DNA from: Bacteroidaceae bacterium
Lineage (GTDB): Bacteria > Bacteroidota > Bacteroidia > Bacteroidales > Bacteroidaceae
Reading direction: 5' to 3'
Length of the DNA stretch: 64,000 bases
Assembly (NCBI GenBank): GCA_900771425.1
Contig: CAAGNV010000060.1
Location: 10,604-74,603, forward strand
The notes under the pieces were generated by a model. The model saw only the letters and a program-made list of their open reading frames with translations, did not search any database and was not told the DNA's origin. The translations under genes and the position numbers were made by a program. Within the stretch, counting starts at the first letter, position 1. Each line of letters begins with the position of its first letter. This document shows, one piece after another, positions 52,299-61,959 of the stretch.

Positions 52299-54383
52299 AT
52301 GGCACGAAAGAACATACTTAAGGCAAGAGAGGAACGCCGGCAGGCTCTGCGGCGCGACCTGCGCATCGTGGGCATCATCCTGGCCGCCGCATTGGTCATC
52401 GTTGCCATCATGCCACGCACAACCGGCTTGAACTATTCGTACGAACTGGGGCAGCCATGGCGTTACGGCGAGTTGATATCGACCGAAAAGTTCAACATTC
52501 AGATGAGCGACTCCGACCTCGTCGTCCAGAAAGACAGCATGAAGCGTGCATTCTACCCTTACTTCACCATCGACAGCAAGATGGTCGGCAACGTGAAGGA
52601 GAGCATCACGGCACTGAATGCAGACAAGGAACTGACACTACGCCTGAGCCATGTCATCGACACCATCTACTCGCATGGCGTGATGGCCATTCACGACTAC
52701 GACAGTCTCACCGAACTGGGGACAGAATACATACGCATGATCGGTGGCAACGTAGCGAAGGCAGTGCCGATGGACCACGTCATGACGACCCACCAGGCAT
52801 ACAAGTACATCATCGACAACCCACTGTTCAAAAGCAAGACTGCCGAGATAGGCGAACTGAACCTGAACACCCTGCTCGCCGACAACCTGAACTACGAGTC
52901 GCAGATGTCAGAAGCCGAACTGCAGCACATGTACGACGACATCATCTCGAGCCTCGGCTTCGTCCGCGTGAACGAGAAAATCGTTGACCGCGGCGAGATA
53001 GTCACCCCCGAGATATACCAGAAACTCAAGTCGTACGATGCAGTCATCGCCGGCAACAGTTCCATCGACGTGAGCCTCACCTCGCCACTGATATGGGGTC
53101 AGCTGGCAGTAGTCCTGCTCATACTCGGCAGCATAGCATACTACTGCCGCATATTCCGAACCGACTACCTCAACTCATGGCGCCACCTCACATTAATATA
53201 TATTACAGTGACGCTGATGTCCATCTTTGCATCACTGATGGTAGCCCACAACTTCTTCCACATCTACATACTGCCGTGCTGTATGGTGCCAATCATAGTA
53301 CGCGTCTTCGCCGACTCCCGCACCGCATTCTTCGTACACATAGCCTGCATACTCATCATCTCGCTCATTCTCAACCAACCGTACGACTTCCTCATATTGC
53401 AGATAGCCGCCGGCGTTGTCACCATATTCTGCCTGCGCGAACTGACACAGCGTTCACAGATCATCCGTACCGCCATACTCGCCACACTGGTATATGCCTT
53501 GCTCTATACAGCATACGAATTTGCCAGCGGAGCCGAAACAGGCGACCTTGACCACCGTACATACATCTACTTCGCCATCAACGGCTGCCTCCTCACGCTG
53601 GCATACCCTATACTTTGGATCGTAGAGCGCGTGTTCGGACTCATCAGCGACGTGACACTCGTCGAACTCTCAAACACCAACCAGCCATTGTTGCAGCGGC
53701 TGTCGTCAGAAGCACCTGGAACCTTCCAGCACTCAATGCAAGTGTCGAACCTCGCATCGGCCGTGGCCAAGCGCATCAATGCCAAGACACAACTCGTCAG
53801 GACCGGAGCACTCTACCACGACATAGGCAAACTCGAGCGCCCTGCATTCTTCACCGAGAACCAGAACGGAGGCAACCCGCACGACCACCTCACGCCGCAG
53901 AAGAGTGCCGAAGTAATCACGGCACACGTCAACAACGGACTGACACTCGCCGAGCACAACGGGCTGCCACGACAGATAAAGGAATTCATAAGCACGCACC
54001 ACGGACTTGGCACCACCAAGTATTTCCTCGTCACATACCGCAACGAGCACCCCGACGAAGCCGTAGATGAATCACTATTCCGCTATCCCGGTCCCAATCC
54101 GTTTACAAAAGAACAAGCCATACTCATGATGGCAGACTCCATCGAAGCCGCATCACGCAGTCTGAAGGAATATACCGACGAAACCATAAGCCAGCTCGTG
54201 GACCGCATCATCGACACACAAGTGGCAGAAGGCTACTTCAAGCAGTGCCCTATCACATTCCGCGACATACACCAGGCCAAGGAAGCCTTCAACGAGTCAC
54301 TGCGAACGATGTTCCACACACGAGTATCGTACCCAGAACTCAAGAAGCAGAAGGGAGAGACAACGGATACCCAGGAACCATAA
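52299..54383 (+). CDS. 7TM-HD family phosphohydrolase (PgpH-like cyclic-di-AMP phosphodiesterase)
   Basis: The 694-residue membrane protein has an N-terminal membrane segment (~25-42), an extracytoplasmic 7TMR-HDED region, about seven membrane segments (~265-470) and a cytosolic HD domain. The HD motif is YHDIGK (His507-Asp508), with NPHDHL, AEVITAHV and ISTHHG completing the metal site. PgpH proteins of this build degrade cyclic di-AMP. The substrate is inferred from the family. The gene stands directly upstream of porP. Confidence 0.9.
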   Translation: MARKNILKAREERRQALRRDLRIVGIILAAALVIVAIMPRTTGLNYSYELGQPWRYGELISTEKFNIQMSDSDLVVQKDSMKRAFYPYFTIDSKMVGNVKESITALNADKELTLRLSHVIDTIYSHGVMAIHDYDSLTELGTEYIRMIGGNVAKAVPMDHVMTTHQAYKYIIDNPLFKSKTAEIGELNLNTLLADNLNYESQMSEAELQHMYDDIISSLGFVRVNEKIVDRGEIVTPEIYQKLKSYDAVIAGNSSIDVSLTSPLIWGQLAVVLLILGSIAYYCRIFRTDYLNSWRHLTLIYITVTLMSIFASLMVAHNFFHIYILPCCMVPIIVRVFADSRTAFFVHIACILIISLILNQPYDFLILQIAAGVVTIFCLRELTQRSQIIRTAILATLVYALLYTAYEFASGAETGDLDHRTYIYFAINGCLLTLAYPILWIVERVFGLISDVTLVELSNTNQPLLQRLSSEAPGTFQHSMQVSNLASAVAKRINAKTQLVRTGALYHDIGKLERPAFFTENQNGGNPHDHLTPQKSAEVITAHVNNGLTLAEHNGLPRQIKEFISTHHGLGTTKYFLVTYRNEHPDEAVDESLFRYPGPNPFTKEQAILMMADSIEAASRSLKEYTDETISQLVDRIIDTQVAEGYFKQCPITFRDIHQAKEAFNESLRTMFHTRVSYPELKKQKGETTDTQEP

Positions 54384-54387
54384 GCCC

Positions 54388-54423
54388 GACAAGGTCAATC
54401 AGGCCGACCAGGTCAATCAGGCC
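54388..54423 (+). repeat. Two 18-bp units before porP
   Basis: GAC(A/C)AGGTCAATCAGGCC is repeated twice exactly in register, starting 5 bp after the phosphohydrolase stop. It is built from two 9-bp halves like the other intergenic 9-bp repeats. Confidence 0.8.
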
Positions 54424-54505
54424 AGCCTGCAGCACTCGCCCCATCATCCAAAAAATCCCCTCCCCGCACAATAAATCAAGCAAAAGTGAGTTAATAATAT
54501 AAAGC

Positions 54506-55447
54506 ATGCTTAAACGACTGTTGATATTAACGGCGGTGATGATTACCAGTGTACTCAGCACCTACGCCCAATGGGATGTGCAGTTCTCGGACTACACAAC
54601 CCTTAAGTCGTATTACAACCCCGGCGTTGCCGGCACCGACGGCAAGCTCGACGTAGCAGCCGCCTACTCACTCCAGATGGCAGGATACGACGACGCACCG
54701 CGGACCATGTTCCTCAGCGCCACACTGCCCGTCTATTTCCTCGGTCCACGCCACGGAGCAGGAGCAAGCCTCTATTCCGATGAAATAGGTATATTCAAGA
54801 CCCAGCAGATCAACCTACAGTATGCCTTTAACATGAAGATGGGCAAGAAAGGACAACTCGCCGTCGGAGTACAGGGATCCATGCTCAACGAGACCATCGA
54901 CCCCAAGGATCTGAAACTCGAACAAGAGAACGACCCCGCATTCCCGTCGTCGTCAGTCGACGGCAACGGCTTCGACCTCGGCGTCGGACTCTACTATTAT
55001 AACCCCAAGTTCTGGGCAGGCATAGCAGCGCAACACCTCACCGCACCATCGCTCGAAATGGGCGAAACCTATCAAATCGACATACAACGTACATATAATT
55101 TGATGGGTGGATGCAATATAAAGATAAAAAATACGTTATTATCATTACAGCCATCGTTCCTCGTACAGACCGACATCGACAACTGGCGCGAAGACCTGCA
55201 GTGCAAAGTCACCTACGAATACGAAGGGCGCAAATTCTATGCGGGAGTAGGCTACAGCCCCAGTACGTCAGTCACGGCACTCATCGGAGGCAACTTCCGC
55301 GGCATACAACTCGGCTACTCGTACCAGATGTACACAGGCGGAGTCGGAATACTCTACGGAGCACACGAAATAACCATGAGTTACTCCACCGACCTCGACC
55401 TCTTCAAGAAAGGACGCAACCGCCACCAAAGCAGCCGTTACCTCTAA
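54506..55447 (+). CDS. porP: Type IX secretion system outer-membrane protein PorP/SprF family
   Basis: PorP/SprF proteins are outer-membrane beta-barrels needed for type IX secretion. The 313-residue protein has a signal peptide (LLILTAVMITSVLSTYA), then AQWDVQFSDYTTLKSYYNPG, the typical start of the mature family. Barrel strands alternate to the end (GIQLGYSYQMYT, GAHEITMSYSTDLDLF). Codons ~195-215 (55088-55150) are unusually AT-rich. It opens the operon porP-gldK-gldL-gldM-gldN. Confidence 0.93.
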   Translation: MLKRLLILTAVMITSVLSTYAQWDVQFSDYTTLKSYYNPGVAGTDGKLDVAAAYSLQMAGYDDAPRTMFLSATLPVYFLGPRHGAGASLYSDEIGIFKTQQINLQYAFNMKMGKKGQLAVGVQGSMLNETIDPKDLKLEQENDPAFPSSSVDGNGFDLGVGLYYYNPKFWAGIAAQHLTAPSLEMGETYQIDIQRTYNLMGGCNIKIKNTLLSLQPSFLVQTDIDNWREDLQCKVTYEYEGRKFYAGVGYSPSTSVTALIGGNFRGIQLGYSYQMYTGGVGILYGAHEITMSYSTDLDLFKKGRNRHQSSRYL

Positions 55448-55456
55448 CCCCTAAAG

Positions 55457-55492
55457 GTCCCATAAGACTCATCAGTCCCATAAGACCCACAA
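55457..55492 (+). repeat. Two 18-bp units between porP and gldK
   Basis: GTCCCATAAGAC(T/C)CA is repeated 18 bp apart in the 81-bp gap. It is again a doubled 9-bp unit (GTCCCATAA). Confidence 0.75.
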
Positions 55493-55528
55493 CAATCAAG
55501 ACGATTAACAAAAAAACACAGAGAATAT

Positions 55529-56965
55529 ATGAAAAAAGGATTATTCGTATCAAGCATCCTACTCTCAGCAGTAATACTTACAGCATGCATGAGTTCACGC
55601 AACTCGAGCGCCAATGCTGCAGGCGGTGAAGTCGTGGGAGCAGGCGGAGCTTCCATCACAGAGCCGGCACCATACGGAATGGTACTCGTAAAACGAGGTT
55701 CACTCAAGATGGGAACAGACAAGACCGACAGTCTCTGGGGCAAGCAGATGCCAGAGCGAGAGGTATCAGTCGATGCCTTCTGGATGGACGAGACAGAAGT
55801 AAGCAACTCAAAGTACCGCCAGTTCGTGATGTGGGTACGCGACTCCATCCTGCGCGAGCGTCTTGCCGATGCAGGATATGAAGAATACCGCATCGACGAC
55901 GAGGAAGACAAGAACGGAAACATCGTAAAGCCACACCTCAACTGGTCGAAGCCACTTCCTTGGAAAAACCCTGACGAGGACGAGGAAGCCATCCTTGAGA
56001 GTGTATATACGTATCACCCATTCGACGGATCGAAGATGCTCGACGCCAGCCAGATGAACTACAAGTACGAAGTGTTCGACTATGCCATGGCAGCACAGCG
56101 CAAGTATCGCCTCAATCCAGCCGAGCGCAACCTCAACACCGACGTGCCAGTCAACCCAAACGAACAGGTAATCATATCGAAAGACACCGCATACATCGAC
56201 GACGACGGAGTAATACACCGCCAGACCATCACACGCCCATTGTCGAGCATGTGGGACTTCGTCAACACATACATCATCAACGTCTATCCTGACACCACAT
56301 GCTGGATCAACGACTTCCAGAACGCAGAGAACGAACTCTACATGCGCCTCTATTTCACACACCCTAACTACAACGACTATCCAGTGGTCGGTGTCAACTG
56401 GGAACAGGCAAACGCATTCTGCAACTGGCGTACCGACTTCCTCATGAAAGGACTCGGAGCCAATGCCAAGTTCATACAGCGCTACCGCCTGCCGACCGAA
56501 GCCGAATGGGAATATGCAGCACGAGGCAAAGAAGGCAACGAACTGCCGTGGGAACAGGAAGGCGTAGCAAGCGACAAGGGATGCTTCTTTGCCAACTTCA
56601 AGCCCGACCGAGGCAACTACACACAGGACGGAAACCTCATCACGTCGAAAGTCGGCATCTACTCAGCCAACAGCAACGGACTCTACGACATGGCAGGTAA
56701 CGTAGCCGAATGGACAAGCACAGTATATACCGAAGCAGGAATCCTGTCGATGAGCGACATGAACCCTACACTCAAGTATAACGCAGCCATCGAAGACCCA
56801 TACGCACTCAAGAAGAAAAGCGTACGCGGTGGCTCATGGAAAGACCCTGAGAGTTTCATCAAGTCAGCTTGGCGCACAAGCGAATACCAGAACGTAGGAC
56901 GCTCATTCATCGGTTTCAGATGCGTACGTACACAAGTAGGCACTACAGGCAAGCAGAAGAGATAG
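55529..56965 (+). CDS. gldK: Type IX secretion system lipoprotein GldK/PorK
   Basis: GldK/PorK forms the periplasmic ring of the type IX system together with GldN/PorN. The 478-residue protein has a lipobox (AVILTACMSS, Cys20) and a formylglycine-generating-enzyme (SUMF1) fold: GMVLVKRGSLKMG, FWMDETEVSNSKYRQF, RLPTEAEWEYAARG, GLYDMAGNVAEWTS, SVRGGSWKD. The fold is structural here rather than catalytic. A long insert lies at ~145-290. Confidence 0.95.
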   Translation: MKKGLFVSSILLSAVILTACMSSRNSSANAAGGEVVGAGGASITEPAPYGMVLVKRGSLKMGTDKTDSLWGKQMPEREVSVDAFWMDETEVSNSKYRQFVMWVRDSILRERLADAGYEEYRIDDEEDKNGNIVKPHLNWSKPLPWKNPDEDEEAILESVYTYHPFDGSKMLDASQMNYKYEVFDYAMAAQRKYRLNPAERNLNTDVPVNPNEQVIISKDTAYIDDDGVIHRQTITRPLSSMWDFVNTYIINVYPDTTCWINDFQNAENELYMRLYFTHPNYNDYPVVGVNWEQANAFCNWRTDFLMKGLGANAKFIQRYRLPTEAEWEYAARGKEGNELPWEQEGVASDKGCFFANFKPDRGNYTQDGNLITSKVGIYSANSNGLYDMAGNVAEWTSTVYTEAGILSMSDMNPTLKYNAAIEDPYALKKKSVRGGSWKDPESFIKSAWRTSEYQNVGRSFIGFRCVRTQVGTTGKQKR

Positions 56966-57015
56966 TCCACAACCAACAACATTTACAGTAACTAGCAAAA
57001 CAACCTTATACAACG

Positions 57016-57837
57016 ATGTCAACAAGCAAAGCAAACCTAATAGGACGCCTCCAAAGATGGATGGACACCAAGGCAGGCCAAATGTTCCTTAACTACGCAT
57101 ACAGTTGGGGAGCCTCTATCGTAATCCTCGGAGCATTATTCAAACTCACACACATAGCAGGAGCCGACATCATGCTCTTCCTCGGTATGGGAACCGAAGT
57201 CATAGTATTCTTCCTCGCCGGATTCGAACGTCCATACGATGACGACGGCAAGCCAGAAGAGACAGCCGAAGCAACACAGGCCGAAGCAACACAGGCAGTA
57301 GGCAGCAGTACAGTTATCGTCGGCGGTGGCATACCTGCAGGCGGCACCATCATCATAGGCCAGCAAGGCGGTGGCGAAGGCAGCATGCAGCAGCCAGCCG
57401 AAGGTGCACAGCCATTCATGCCGGCAGCACCGGAAGCCGGAAGCCAGCCGGCACAGGTCGATGCAGCACAACTCGCAGGCATGATGGCCACATCGTCAGC
57501 CGTGGCATCAGCACAGTTCCAGAGCATGTGTCCAGAGATGCAGGAAGCAACCAAGAACTACGTGGATCAACTCAACGAACTCACCGAAGTACTCAAGCAG
57601 GTGGCAGAACAGTCGGCACGACTCACACGCGACTCCGAAGAAATGGAGAACATGAACCGCACACTCACCGGCATCAACCGTTTCTACGAGATGCAGCTGC
57701 GTAGCGTGAGCGTCCAGAGCGCAACCGTCGATGACGTCAACTCACAGACCAAGCGCCTTGCCGAACAGCTCGAAGAACTCAACAGCGTCTATGCACGCAT
57801 GGTGGAGGCACTCAAGGTCAACATGAAAGGCGAATAA
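57016..57837 (+). CDS. gldL: Type IX secretion motor protein GldL/PorL
   Basis: GldL forms the inner-membrane proton-driven motor with GldM. The 273-residue protein has two membrane segments (~25-45 and ~50-70), and Glu61 in GMGTEVIVFF is the likely proton-path residue. Residues ~85-150 are a low-complexity Ala/Gly/Gln/Pro region that is not conserved. The C-terminal part is helical and ends in a coiled coil (TKRLAEQLEELNSVYARM). Confidence 0.94.
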   Translation: MSTSKANLIGRLQRWMDTKAGQMFLNYAYSWGASIVILGALFKLTHIAGADIMLFLGMGTEVIVFFLAGFERPYDDDGKPEETAEATQAEATQAVGSSTVIVGGGIPAGGTIIIGQQGGGEGSMQQPAEGAQPFMPAAPEAGSQPAQVDAAQLAGMMATSSAVASAQFQSMCPEMQEATKNYVDQLNELTEVLKQVAEQSARLTRDSEEMENMNRTLTGINRFYEMQLRSVSVQSATVDDVNSQTKRLAEQLEELNSVYARMVEALKVNMKGE

Positions 57838-57877
57838 GCAAACCCATATATAATAGCACCCTACACAATATTATAGT

Positions 57878-59446
57878 ATGGCAACACACAAGAAGAAACT
57901 AACCCCACGTCAGAAGATGATCAACCTGATGTACGTCGTGCTGATGGCGATGCTCGCCCTCAACGTAAGCAGTGACGTACTCAATGGTTTCTCACTCGTT
58001 GATGAAGGCCTGAACCGTTCGAAGGACAATACCAACATTCAGAACCAGGCAATCTATGCTACACTGCACGATGCCATGGACAAGAATCCAGAGAAGACCC
58101 GCGAATGGTACGACAAGGCTCAGCGCGTGCGTTCACTTTCTGACTCACTGTATAACTTTGCCGAGCAACTGAAATGGGAAATCGTGAAGGAAGCCGACGG
58201 CAAGGACGGTGACATACGCAACATACGAAGCAAGGAAAACCTCGAGGCAGCCACTCACATAATGCTGGCTCCAGGCATCGGCAAGGGCGGCAAGTTACGC
58301 GACGCCATCATCGCTTACCGTCAGGAAATACTCAAGATGGTCAACGACAAGAACCAGCAGAAGATCATCGCCGACAACCTCTCTACCGACGTACCGGCCA
58401 AAGGCAAGATACTCGGCAAGAACTGGCAGGAATACATGTTCGAGAACACACCGGTGGCAGCATCCGTCACACTGCTCACCAAGTTGCAGAACGACGTGCG
58501 ACATGCCGAAGGCGAGATACTACACCAACTCGTTGCCAACATCGACATCAAGGACGTACGCGTCAACGAAATCAACGCTTACGTCATACCTACGGCACAG
58601 ACAGTAGTACGCGGCGGCAAGTTCTCTGCACAAATCATCATGGCTGCTGTCGATACCACGGCACGCCCTGACATATACATCGGCAATACACTGCTCAAGA
58701 CCAACAACGGACGCTACGAGACCATTTGCAACTCTACCGGCAACTTCACCCTCAATGGTTATCTCGTCATGCGCAACGGCAACGGCGAGAGCATACGCCG
58801 CGAGTTCAGCCAACCATACACAGTAGTAGAGCCATCGGCAACAGTCAGTGCCACCATGATGAACATGCTCTATGCCGGATACCAGAACCCTATCAGCGTC
58901 AGTGTTCCGGGAATTCCAATCAACAAGGTAAGCGCTTCGATGTCGGGAGGTTCACTCACCAAGCAAGGCGACGGCAGCTACATAGCCGTTCCGTCGAAGG
59001 TAGGTGACGACGTGACCATCACCGTCACTGCCGAGAACGAAGGACGCATGCAGGAGATGGGCAAGTTCACGTTCCACGTACGCAAACTCCCTGACCCGAC
59101 ACCATTCATATCATACAACGACGATAAGGGAACCCCCGTACGATACAAGGGCGGCACACCTCTGGGCAAGGGAATGCTCATCGGTGCCAAGGGTCTGAGC
59201 GCAGCCATCGACGACGGACTGCTCGACATCACCTTCCGCGTGACATCGTTCCAGACCACGTTCTTCGACAACATGGGTAACGCCGTTCCCGAAGTATCAA
59301 AGTCAGGCGAATTCACTGACCGCCAGCGCGCCATGTTCCGCCAACTCTCACGAGGCAAGCGATTCTATATATCACAAGTTCACGCCATTGGTCCTGACGG
59401 CATCGAGCGTACTCTGCCTTCAGCAATGGAAGTAATCGTAAATTAA
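57878..59446 (+). CDS. gldM: Type IX secretion motor protein GldM/PorM
   Basis: GldM is anchored by one membrane segment and spans the periplasm to the GldK/GldN ring. The 522-residue protein begins KKKLTPRQKMINLMYVVLMA, with the single membrane helix at ~17-37. A helical D1 domain and three beta domains follow (for example SVPGIPINKVSASMSGG). It lies 40 bp after gldL and 8 bp before gldN. Confidence 0.95.
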   Translation: MATHKKKLTPRQKMINLMYVVLMAMLALNVSSDVLNGFSLVDEGLNRSKDNTNIQNQAIYATLHDAMDKNPEKTREWYDKAQRVRSLSDSLYNFAEQLKWEIVKEADGKDGDIRNIRSKENLEAATHIMLAPGIGKGGKLRDAIIAYRQEILKMVNDKNQQKIIADNLSTDVPAKGKILGKNWQEYMFENTPVAASVTLLTKLQNDVRHAEGEILHQLVANIDIKDVRVNEINAYVIPTAQTVVRGGKFSAQIIMAAVDTTARPDIYIGNTLLKTNNGRYETICNSTGNFTLNGYLVMRNGNGESIRREFSQPYTVVEPSATVSATMMNMLYAGYQNPISVSVPGIPINKVSASMSGGSLTKQGDGSYIAVPSKVGDDVTITVTAENEGRMQEMGKFTFHVRKLPDPTPFISYNDDKGTPVRYKGGTPLGKGMLIGAKGLSAAIDDGLLDITFRVTSFQTTFFDNMGNAVPEVSKSGEFTDRQRAMFRQLSRGKRFYISQVHAIGPDGIERTLPSAMEVIVN

Positions 59447-59454
59447 CCATCGTT

Positions 59455-60555
59455 ATGAAATCAGCAAAGATAGCAATAGTATGCCTGTCACTTACACTTG
59501 GCGTAAGTGCAGTCATGGCACAACCTACAAAGAGCCGCGTTCAGCAGAACCGTACCACTGCAACTGCTAAGTCGGGTACAACCTCCAAGGGAACCACAGC
59601 CAACACAACGAGCCGTGCAGCCTTGATGTTCCCTACCGCAGTCGATGTGCCCGAAGACGTCAGTTGGCGCCGTGACATATATCGTTCGCTCGACCTTACC
59701 AAGGACGAGAACGCAGCCTTGTACTACCCTATAGAGCCACAGGGCAATCAGGTTAACCTCTTCACGCTGCTCTTCCAGTTGCTCAACACAGGCAAGATAC
59801 CTGCTTATTCATACACCATGAACGGCCGGGAAGACTTTACTGCAGCCAACCGCATGCACTTCAAGGACATGCTCGACCGCTACAGCATCTTCTACGAAGT
59901 CGATGGCAACAGCATCAAGGTTGACCCAAGCGACGTTCCGTCAGCCGAAGTACTCAGTTTCAACGTGAAGGAAAGCAGTTACTACGACCAGAACACAGCG
60001 ACATACCACAGCCGCGTGGTTGCCATCTGTCCTGTACTCCACCGCAGCGACGACTTCATGTTCGGCAGCGAGAACGCAACCAAGTACCCACTCTTCTGGG
60101 TGAAGATGGACGATATCGAGTCATACCTCAGCCAGCACATGGTCATGACCAGCAACATCAACAACGCAGCCATGATGTCGATGGCCGACTTCTTTGCTAC
60201 CAACAAGTACAAAGGCACCATCTACATGACAACCAACATGCAGGGCAAGACACTCGCCGAGACCGCTCCGAGCGACAGCGCGATGGTCAAGGAGCAGAAG
60301 CGGATTGAAAAGGAAATGACCGACTTCGAGAAGCACATCTGGTCAACACCTATCGATTCGGCAGAGATTGCCAAGCGCGACTCAATAGCGGCAGCCGAAA
60401 GCACCAAGAGCAAATCGAAGCGAGTTGCAGCCAAGACTACCGAAAAGGCATCACGTACCAGTTCACGCTCAAGCGCGACAAAGAAAGAGAAATCAAGTTC
60501 GAAGAGCAGCGGCAGCGCTACACCACGAGTATCTGTACGACGTGAGCGCCATTGA
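59455..60555 (+). CDS. gldN: Type IX secretion ring protein GldN/PorN
   Basis: GldN forms the periplasmic ring with the lipoprotein GldK. The 366-residue protein has a signal peptide ending near Ala23. The conserved core (DVSWRRDIYRSLDLTKDENA, ALYYPIEPQGNQVNLFTLLF) covers ~60-290. The last ~60 residues are Lys/Ser/Arg-rich low complexity (KSKRVAAKTTEKASRTSSRS), a tail not usual in the family core and possibly disordered. Confidence 0.93.
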   Translation: MKSAKIAIVCLSLTLGVSAVMAQPTKSRVQQNRTTATAKSGTTSKGTTANTTSRAALMFPTAVDVPEDVSWRRDIYRSLDLTKDENAALYYPIEPQGNQVNLFTLLFQLLNTGKIPAYSYTMNGREDFTAANRMHFKDMLDRYSIFYEVDGNSIKVDPSDVPSAEVLSFNVKESSYYDQNTATYHSRVVAICPVLHRSDDFMFGSENATKYPLFWVKMDDIESYLSQHMVMTSNINNAAMMSMADFFATNKYKGTIYMTTNMQGKTLAETAPSDSAMVKEQKRIEKEMTDFEKHIWSTPIDSAEIAKRDSIAAAESTKSKSKRVAAKTTEKASRTSSRSSATKKEKSSSKSSGSATPRVSVRRERH

Positions 60556-60574
60556 TACACTCACTTGACAAACG

Positions 60575-61474
60575 ATGTCACAGTTCTACACACATCTACG
60601 TCAGATATTGGCAATGACACACGACGAAAACGAGTCGCGTGCCATTGCTTTTTTGTTATTAGAGGATGTCTGCCAACTGTCACGCACCGATGTGATGATG
60701 GGCCGCGGCGATGAATTGTCCGACTTTCAGAAGTCAACGCTCGAACAAATGGCCAGTCGCATAGCCGACGGCGAACCAGTGCAGTATGTCATTGGCAAAG
60801 CCGAATTCATGGGGTTGCCTATCAACGTAGCATCGGGTGTGCTCATTCCACGTCCCGAGACCGAAGAACTTGTCGAATACGTCCTTACTCACATCGCATC
60901 GACAGCGGAGTCATTCACCGACACATCAGCACTCACCGACACCTCTGTACTCAAGATACTCGACATCGGTACAGGCAGTGGATGCATCGCCCTTTCCCTG
61001 AAACATCATCTGCCTAATGCTGAAATACATGCCATTGACATCAGTGACGCAGCACTTCAACAGGCATCAGCCAATGCCGACAACCTCGGTCTCAGCATTA
61101 CATTCCATAAATGCGACATACTCGACACACGGCAGGTCAGCGAAACATTCGGCGGCTCGGACGGACAGTTCAGTACCATAGTCAGCAATCCACCTTACAT
61201 CTGTGACTCCGAGCGCACCGACATGGAGACGAATGTTCTTGACCACGAACCGTCGCTTGCACTCTTCGTGCCCGACGACGACCCATTACTTTTCTATCGT
61301 GCAATAGGCAACATTGCCCTGCCGTTATTTAGAAAAGAGGGCATCCTTGCATTCGAAATCAACAGAAGATACGGTGCCGAAGTATGCACACTGCTCGAAA
61401 GTCTCGGCTATCACGCAGTGGAACTGCACCTCGACATATTCGGAAACCAACGTATAGTAACTGCACGACGATGA
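60575..61474 (+). CDS. prmC: Peptide chain release factor N5-glutamine methyltransferase
   Basis: PrmC methylates the GGQ glutamine of release factors RF1 and RF2. The 299-residue protein has an N-terminal helical domain with PVQYVIGKAEFMG, the SAM-binding motif ILDIGTGSGCIALSL and the substrate motif SNPPYI. GVLIPRPETEELV is diagnostic. Its stop codon overlaps the recX start (ATGA). Confidence 0.96.
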   Translation: MSQFYTHLRQILAMTHDENESRAIAFLLLEDVCQLSRTDVMMGRGDELSDFQKSTLEQMASRIADGEPVQYVIGKAEFMGLPINVASGVLIPRPETEELVEYVLTHIASTAESFTDTSALTDTSVLKILDIGTGSGCIALSLKHHLPNAEIHAIDISDAALQQASANADNLGLSITFHKCDILDTRQVSETFGGSDGQFSTIVSNPPYICDSERTDMETNVLDHEPSLALFVPDDDPLLFYRAIGNIALPLFRKEGILAFEINRRYGAEVCTLLESLGYHAVELHLDIFGNQRIVTARR

Positions 61475-61959
61475 AACAACCAATGACACCCGAGACAGCA
61501 TATTCGCGGCTGAGTGCCCGATGTGCGCAGTCAGAGCAATGCTGCCACGACATGCTGCGGCTCATGCAGCGATGGGAACTGACCGAACAGCAGCAAGCCG
61601 AGGTCATGGCCCGCCTGCTGAGCGAGGGCTTCATCGATGAGGAACGCTATGCCCATGCCTTCGTCCGCGACAAGTTCCGCTACAACCATTGGGGTGCATC
61701 CCGAATCCGTCAGGAACTGCGTATGTGCGGCATCGACGACAATACCATAGACGAGGCACTGACCGAGATATCCGACGACGACAACCTCGCCGAACTTCGG
61801 CAAATCATCAGCCGCAAGCGCCCTACGGTAAAGGCCAAGTCAGAGTACGAACTGCGTTGCAAACTCATCCGTTTTGCCATAGGGCGTGGATTCAGATACA
61901 GCGACATAGCCAAAGTCATTGACACCGATGGTATCGACCTTGATGAAGATAATAAATAA
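61471..61959 (+). CDS. recX: Regulatory protein RecX
   Basis: RecX binds RecA filaments and restrains recombination. I chose the ATG at 61471, which overlaps the prmC stop by four bases and gives 162 residues (MKQPMTPETAYSRLSARC). Three tandem three-helix repeats are seen, with LSEGFIDEERYAHAFVRDKF and GASRIRQELRMCGI diagnostic. It overlaps comF by 17 bp. Confidence 0.92.
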   Translation: MKQPMTPETAYSRLSARCAQSEQCCHDMLRLMQRWELTEQQQAEVMARLLSEGFIDEERYAHAFVRDKFRYNHWGASRIRQELRMCGIDDNTIDEALTEISDDDNLAELRQIISRKRPTVKAKSEYELRCKLIRFAIGRGFRYSDIAKVIDTDGIDLDEDNK

